Positions 39,885 to 40,147 of a stretch of 40,147 nt of DNA are shown in pieces (the first letter of the stretch is position 1; every line of letters begins with the position of its first letter). A program made the translations under genes and the position numbers. The notes beneath the pieces are model-generated. The model did no database searches and had not been told where the DNA came from. It was given only the letters and a program-made list of their open reading frames with translations. This DNA is from CAYYTU01 sp964474655 (GTDB lineage: Bacteria; Chloroflexota; Anaerolineae; B4-G1): positions 1-40,147 of the forward strand of contig CAYYTU010000027.1 in assembly GCA_964474655.1 (NCBI GenBank). The letters are read 5' to 3'.

Positions 39885-40147
39885 CTATTCAATCCGCCTC
39901 TCCTTCCGTGGATCGGCAATCTTTTCCAGATCTCTCCCCAGCATCGCAAGCGAAGCTACCAAGAGGGTTAGGAACATCCAAGGATAGAGCAGCCACCATT
40001 TCCAGAACTCAGTAAAGTATATGCCGCTAAAGTTCACGGCGTGGTGAATAATCAGCCCCCAGCTCCTGGATGTGGGATCGCCCAGACCCAGAAAGGCCAG
40101 CGAGGCTTCAGCAACGATGGCTTTGCCGGCCAATCTGATCATACTCA
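39885..40147 (-). CDS. ABC transporter permease, DppC-like, C-terminal part (cut by window edge)
   Basis: The last 87 or so residues of a permease; the frame is open to the window end, so the true start lies beyond it. IRLAGKAIVAEASLAFLGLG is the end of the EAA loop, followed by DPTSRSWGLIIHHAVNFSG and one more membrane segment (LYPWMFLTLLVASLAMLG). The tail is charged. It belongs to the same GDPT-x-SWG subfamily as the 30132 permease, so it is probably a paralogous or partner system, with its other components off the window. It is on the same strand as FmdE and the binding protein. Confidence 0.85.
   Translation of the reverse strand, partial: SMIRLAGKAIVAEASLAFLGLGDPTSRSWGLIIHHAVNFSGIYFTEFWKWWLLYPWMFLTLLVASLAMLGRDLEKIADPRKERRIE

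Overview
The window is a GC-rich bacterial chromosome segment with short intergenic gaps, many 4-bp ATGA gene overlaps and frequent strand changes. The gene set suggests a Chloroflexota genome, probably Anaerolineae-like. The clues are proline/threonine-rich lipoprotein linkers, a PAS plus multi-GAF hybrid kinase, inositol-lipid genes, several promoters that sit almost on the start codon, and many oligopeptide/nickel-type ABC components. No marker gene is present that proves the phylum, so this is an inference from gene style.

Left part (1-7.9 kb). A tRNA-Pro lies divergent from an operon for inositol-3-phosphate synthase, a CDP-alcohol phosphatidyltransferase (probably making phosphatidylinositol phosphate) and an ABC-2 exporter. 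A short palindrome-bounded repeat element follows, then an operon of HAD hydrolase, PHP-domain protein and EamA transporter.

Middle part (7.9-27.6 kb). This is housekeeping and signalling: a tandem double amino-acid-type binding protein with rsgA, a glycoside hydrolase lipoprotein, a class B PBP with maf, a CDF metal transporter with a repeat tail, a 1442-residue hybrid histidine kinase with its CheY-like partner, uvrB, rdgB, tRNA-Ser, a Nudix-GNAT fusion with a GH1 glucosidase, and an ECF sigma factor with a small membrane partner. Several genes here (maf, the CDF gene, uvrB, the glycoside hydrolase) have a -10 box 7-9 nt before the ATG, which predicts leaderless mRNAs.

Right part (27.6-40.1 kb). 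This is the accessory-rich end. A lower-GC insert carries a beta-class DNA methyltransferase and a decayed BglII-like restriction endonuclease with an internal deletion. A frameshifted TumE-like toxin gene with its upstream partner lies further on. Between and around these is a same-strand cluster: an FmdE-family protein, a 1038-residue lipoprotein made of two SBP_bac_5 domains in tandem, a NikB/NikC-like permease pair, a second permease pair of another subfamily, a Fur-family regulator, and the end of a third permease cut by the window edge. No ATPase for these importers lies in the window. Together they look like a metal or metallophore (possibly nickel) uptake locus with an unusual fused binding protein. 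This is the most interesting candidate system here. Dispersed palindromic repeats mark several junctions in this half.
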